A stretch of DNA of 8,768 nucleotides, from assembly GCA_015489255.1 (NCBI GenBank), contig WGAD01000126.1, positions 1-8,768 of the forward strand. Reading direction: 5' to 3'. How positions within the stretch are numbered: position 1 is the stretch's first letter; each line of letters opens with the position of its first letter. Positions 6,763-8,768 of the stretch are shown piece after piece. A program made the translations under genes and the position numbers. The notes under the pieces were generated by a model. It did not search any database, had not been told where the DNA came from, and saw only the letters and a list, made by a program, of their open reading frames with translations. The DNA is from Anaerolineales bacterium (lineage in GTDB: Bacteria; Chloroflexota; Anaerolineae; Anaerolineales; Villigracilaceae).

Positions 6763-8643
6763 CTATGCCAGTAATGCGTAGAGTTTATGGTCGGTGGACC
6801 CGAAGTACACCACATCATCGTACACGATCGGGTTGCCGGTAATTGGCCCGTCCGTCTGGAATTTCCAGCGCAGGCGGCCTGTGCGGTACTCCAGGCAGTA
6901 GAGCGCTCCGTCCACCGAGCCGATGTAGAGGGCGTCGCGGTACACCACCGGCGAACTGTTCACCTGGTGTTCTGTGCGGTAGCGCCAGGCTTCGCGTCCA
7001 GATTGGATATCAATGGCGTAAATGTGCCCATCTGTTGAGCCAAGGAAGAGCAATTTATCGGCAATGGTGGGCGAGGAAATCGATCCCTTCCCCATGCGGA
7101 AACGCCATACCAGCCAGCCCGTGCTGGCTTCGAGGGCGTACACCTGGCCGTCCAGCGAGGCGAAGTAGACGTAGGCATCTTGCACGAGGGGGGATGAAGT
7201 GATGGCACGCTTGGCTTTGTAACGCCATTTGATGTCGCCGCGGTAGTCCAGGCAGTAAAAATCGCCAGATTCTGCGCCAACGTAGAGCGCCTCGTTGGTG
7301 ACAAAAGGCGTGGAGCGGATCGCCTCGTCCAGGTCGGCGCGCCAGACTTCCAGCCCGGTGGCCGCCTGAACTGCGTATAGGCTGGCGCTGTCGGCGCCGT
7401 AGAAGACGTGATCGTCCGCGATGCGCGGCGAAGAGCGCACCCGCCCGCCGGCGTAATGCGTCCAGCTGACGCGGCCCGTGACGGCGTGGACGGCGTACAG
7501 GCGTTGGTCTTCGGAACCGAAGTACACCATGCCCTCGTACACAACAGGCTTGCTGACAACGCCGCCTTCCGTGGCATATTTCCACAAGAATTCGCCGTTT
7601 TCGCTTTTCAGGGCGTAGAGGTTGTAATCGTAACTGCCCACGTAAATGCGCCCATTGTGCACGGTGGGCGTGCCGCGGATTTCATCCTCGCATTGGAAGA
7701 CCCAGATGGGTTTAATGGCGCCGCTGTTGATGACGGCGGTGGCCGCCGGGATGCGGTTGAGCACCCCGGTGCGGCGGGCAGCGCCCAGCAAGGCCTCGCG
7801 CATTTCGTCGATCGTCTGGAAACGGTCTTGCGGGTCGTATTGCAGAGCTTTTTCGATGACGGCGACCAGTTCCGGCGAGACCGCCGGGTTGATCTTCTGG
7901 ATGGGGCGCTCGGCAAAAGAAAACGGCGGCTCCAGGCGCGGGTCTCGTTTGGTTAGCAGGTGGTGCAGTGTTGCACCCAAAGCGTAGATGTCGGCCAGCG
8001 TTGTGGCTTCGCCGCGGTATTGTTCTGGCGGCGAATACCCCTCCGTGCCGATCATCGTGCCGCGCTGGCCGGCCTGGAAGCGTTTGGCGATGCCGAAGTC
8101 GATCAAAGTGATGTGCCCGTCTGGGCGCACCATGACGTTGGAGGGTTTCATATCGCGGAAGATGATCGGTTCCGGCTTGTGGTTGTGCAGATAAGCGAGC
8201 ACATCGCAGAGTTCCAGCGCCCATTGCACCACCTGGCTTTCTGGCAGGAACCCTTCTGTTTCGTTCAAAATTTGGTCCAGGTCTTTGCCGTTGACGAAGT
8301 CGAGCACCAGGTAGGAACGGTCTTCGATAGAAAAATAATCGAAAATTTTGGGAATGGCAGGGTGGTTGAGCGTGGCGAGGATGTTGGCCTCGCGCTCAAA
8401 GTTGCGGATGATCATCTCGCGCGTTTTAGGGTCATTGGTGGTGATGATCATTTCCTTGACGGCCACCAGCTTCAGCACGTTGGGGAAGTGCATGTCGCGG
8501 GCGCGGTAGACAGAACTCATGCCGCCGTGCCCAATCACTTCCTGGATCAGGTAGCGGTCGAAAAGTGTGGCGCCGGGTTGCAATTGCTTGCGGGGTTTCC
8601 GGGGGTGTTCTTCCAACGGTTGCGTGATGCGATGAGTTTCCAT
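6763..8643 (-). CDS. Ser/Thr protein kinase with C-terminal PQQ-type beta-propeller
   Basis: A 626-aa Hanks-type protein kinase fused to a propeller. The kinase domain (about residues 31-290) has the glycine loop GHGGMSSVY (38-46), Lys63 in VAVKE, Glu85 in FEREANIL, the catalytic loop FRDMKPSN (Asp164, Lys166, Asn169; Phe in place of the usual His), DFG at 182-184 and GTEGYSPPEQY. Thr196 and Thr200 are activation-loop candidates. Residues 312-626 form eight BamB/PQQ-like repeats. The linker (about 290-311) has no membrane span, so the propeller should be cytosolic, unlike most receptor kinases of this kind; Streptomyces AfsK is a known kinase-PQQ precedent. I chose the ATG at 8643 because the longer frame from 8694 would contain the promoter's -10 box. 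First gene of the operon; the propeller probably senses a ligand or binds partners, and its ligand is unknown. Confidence 0.95.
   Translation of the reverse strand: METHRITQPLEEHPRKPRKQLQPGATLFDRYLIQEVIGHGGMSSVYRARDMHFPNVLKLVAVKEMIITTNDPKTREMIIRNFEREANILATLNHPAIPKIFDYFSIEDRSYLVLDFVNGKDLDQILNETEGFLPESQVVQWALELCDVLAYLHNHKPEPIIFRDMKPSNVMVRPDGHITLIDFGIAKRFQAGQRGTMIGTEGYSPPEQYRGEATTLADIYALGATLHHLLTKRDPRLEPPFSFAERPIQKINPAVSPELVAVIEKALQYDPQDRFQTIDEMREALLGAARRTGVLNRIPAATAVINSGAIKPIWVFQCEDEIRGTPTVHNGRIYVGSYDYNLYALKSENGEFLWKYATEGGVVSKPVVYEGMVYFGSEDQRLYAVHAVTGRVSWTHYAGGRVRSSPRIADDHVFYGADSASLYAVQAATGLEVWRADLDEAIRSTPFVTNEALYVGAESGDFYCLDYRGDIKWRYKAKRAITSSPLVQDAYVYFASLDGQVYALEASTGWLVWRFRMGKGSISSPTIADKLLFLGSTDGHIYAIDIQSGREAWRYRTEHQVNSSPVVYRDALYIGSVDGALYCLEYRTGRLRWKFQTDGPITGNPIVYDDVVYFGSTDHKLYALLA
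6766..7710 (-). repeat. Eight tandem PQQ/BamB-like propeller repeats within the kinase gene
   Basis: Eight repeats of 37-40 residues (kinase residues 312-350, 351-390, 391-430, 431-469, 470-509, 510-549, 550-589, 590-626) share the pattern W-[KR]-[FY] ... [SG]-x-P-x-V ... [VL]-Y-[FV]-G-S-x-D ... [LV]-Y-A-[LVI] ... T-G. Eight copies fit a closed eight-bladed propeller. The copies have diverged in DNA, so this is an old domain repeat rather than recent tandem duplication. Confidence 0.9.
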
Positions 8644-8679
8644 TAAAAAGCCCTTTACGCGCGAGAAAGTACTTTTTGA

Positions 8680-8708
8680 ATTATAGTCATGCATCAGGTT
8701 TCTTGCAA
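8680..8708 (-). promoter_or_regulatory. Sigma70-like promoter of the kinase operon
   Basis: On the minus strand there is a -35 TTGCAA (8703-8708), a 17-base spacer and a perfect -10 TATAAT (8680-8685). Transcription would start near 8673, about 30 bases before the kinase ATG at 8643, with AAAGGG (8651-8656) as a modest ribosome site. No operator repeat is evident around it. Confidence 0.82.
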
Positions 8709-8715
8709 CCGAATC

Positions 8716-8724
8716 TGATACAAT
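8716..8724 (+). promoter_or_regulatory. Possible extended -10 promoter for the divergent gene
   Basis: The plus strand reads TGATACAAT, matching an extended -10 (TGnTATAAT with one change). The -35 position (about 8696-8701) is a poor match. Transcription would start near 8731, about 33 bases before the ATG at 8764. It lies back to back with the kinase promoter, so the two could compete for polymerase or share a regulator. Confidence 0.45.
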
Positions 8725-8763
8725 CGGCCTGAAACGACCTTAAATTTTTGTTGGGAGCGGATA

Positions 8764-8768
8764 ATGAA
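8764..8768 (+). CDS. Start of a divergent gene cut by the window edge
   Basis: ATG at 8764-8766 is preceded by GGGAG (8753-8757) at a 6-base spacing and, further upstream, by a possible extended -10. Only one codon and part of the next are visible, so nothing can be said about the product; the call rests on the ribosome site and the divergent layout. Confidence 0.45.

Noticed and set aside
5854..6774. Plus-strand open frame of 306 codons opposite the PP2C gene
   Set aside because: It is a mirror of the phosphatase frame, which carries every family motif. No domain or ribosome signal supports the antisense reading.
6766..7710. Recent tandem DNA repeat in the kinase gene
   Set aside because: The periodicity is at protein level (propeller repeats of 37-40 residues). 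The DNA copies are diverged and show no long identical blocks.
2321..8643. Type VI secretion or tellurite-resistance (ter) locus
   Set aside because: Kinase, PP2C, FHA and vWA genes recall such loci, but no secretion-apparatus gene, TerD-like gene or membrane component is present in the window.
8703..8724. TTGCAA and TACAAT on the plus strand as a -35/-10 pair
   Set aside because: The spacing is only 10 bases, too short for a sigma70 promoter. TTGCAA is its own reverse complement and fits the minus-strand promoter at the ideal 17-base spacing.

Overview
The window looks like a chromosomal segment from a moderately GC-rich, free-living bacterium. The style of the leucyl-tRNA synthetase, the kinase/PP2C/FHA/vWA gene mix and the compact minus-strand operon suggest a member of the Chloroflexota (Anaerolineae-like). 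That placement is an inference from sequence style, not a database result. I see no mobile elements, CRISPR arrays, rRNA or tRNA genes, and every gap between genes is shorter than about 150 bases.

Layout. (1) Bases 1-1478, plus strand: the C-terminal part of leucyl-tRNA synthetase (leuS), cut by the window edge. It converges on (2) a minus-strand LuxR/NarL-type response regulator (1556-2218), and the two share a perfect inverted-repeat terminator. The regulator has its own sigma70-like promoter (TTGCCA-17-TATACT). (3) A small heat-shock protein of the Hsp20 family lies at 2336-2773 on the minus strand, with its own terminator. (4) A compact minus-strand operon runs from 8643 down to 2886: Ser/Thr kinase with a C-terminal eight-repeat PQQ-type propeller, PP2C phosphatase, J-domain/vWA fusion protein, zinc-ribbon/FHA protein, an unrecognised 80-aa protein, and an OmpR/PhoB-type response regulator. 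It starts at a near-consensus promoter (TTGCAA-17-TATAAT) and ends at a hairpin terminator (2821-2859). (5) At the right edge a divergent gene appears to start at 8764.

How the genes may work together. The operon encodes a kinase that writes Ser/Thr phosphorylation, a phosphatase that removes it, an FHA domain that reads phosphothreonine, and a MIDAS-containing vWA scaffold joined to an Hsp70-recruiting J domain. A two-component output regulator with no partner histidine kinase closes the transcript. No membrane segment is visible in any of the six proteins, so the module appears to be cytosolic. The simplest reading is a cytosolic phospho-switch that links a signal sensed by the propeller to chaperone recruitment and transcription. 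The individual domains are known families. The J-vWA fusion, the gene set with the 80-aa protein, and the terminal orphan regulator are what deserve follow-up.
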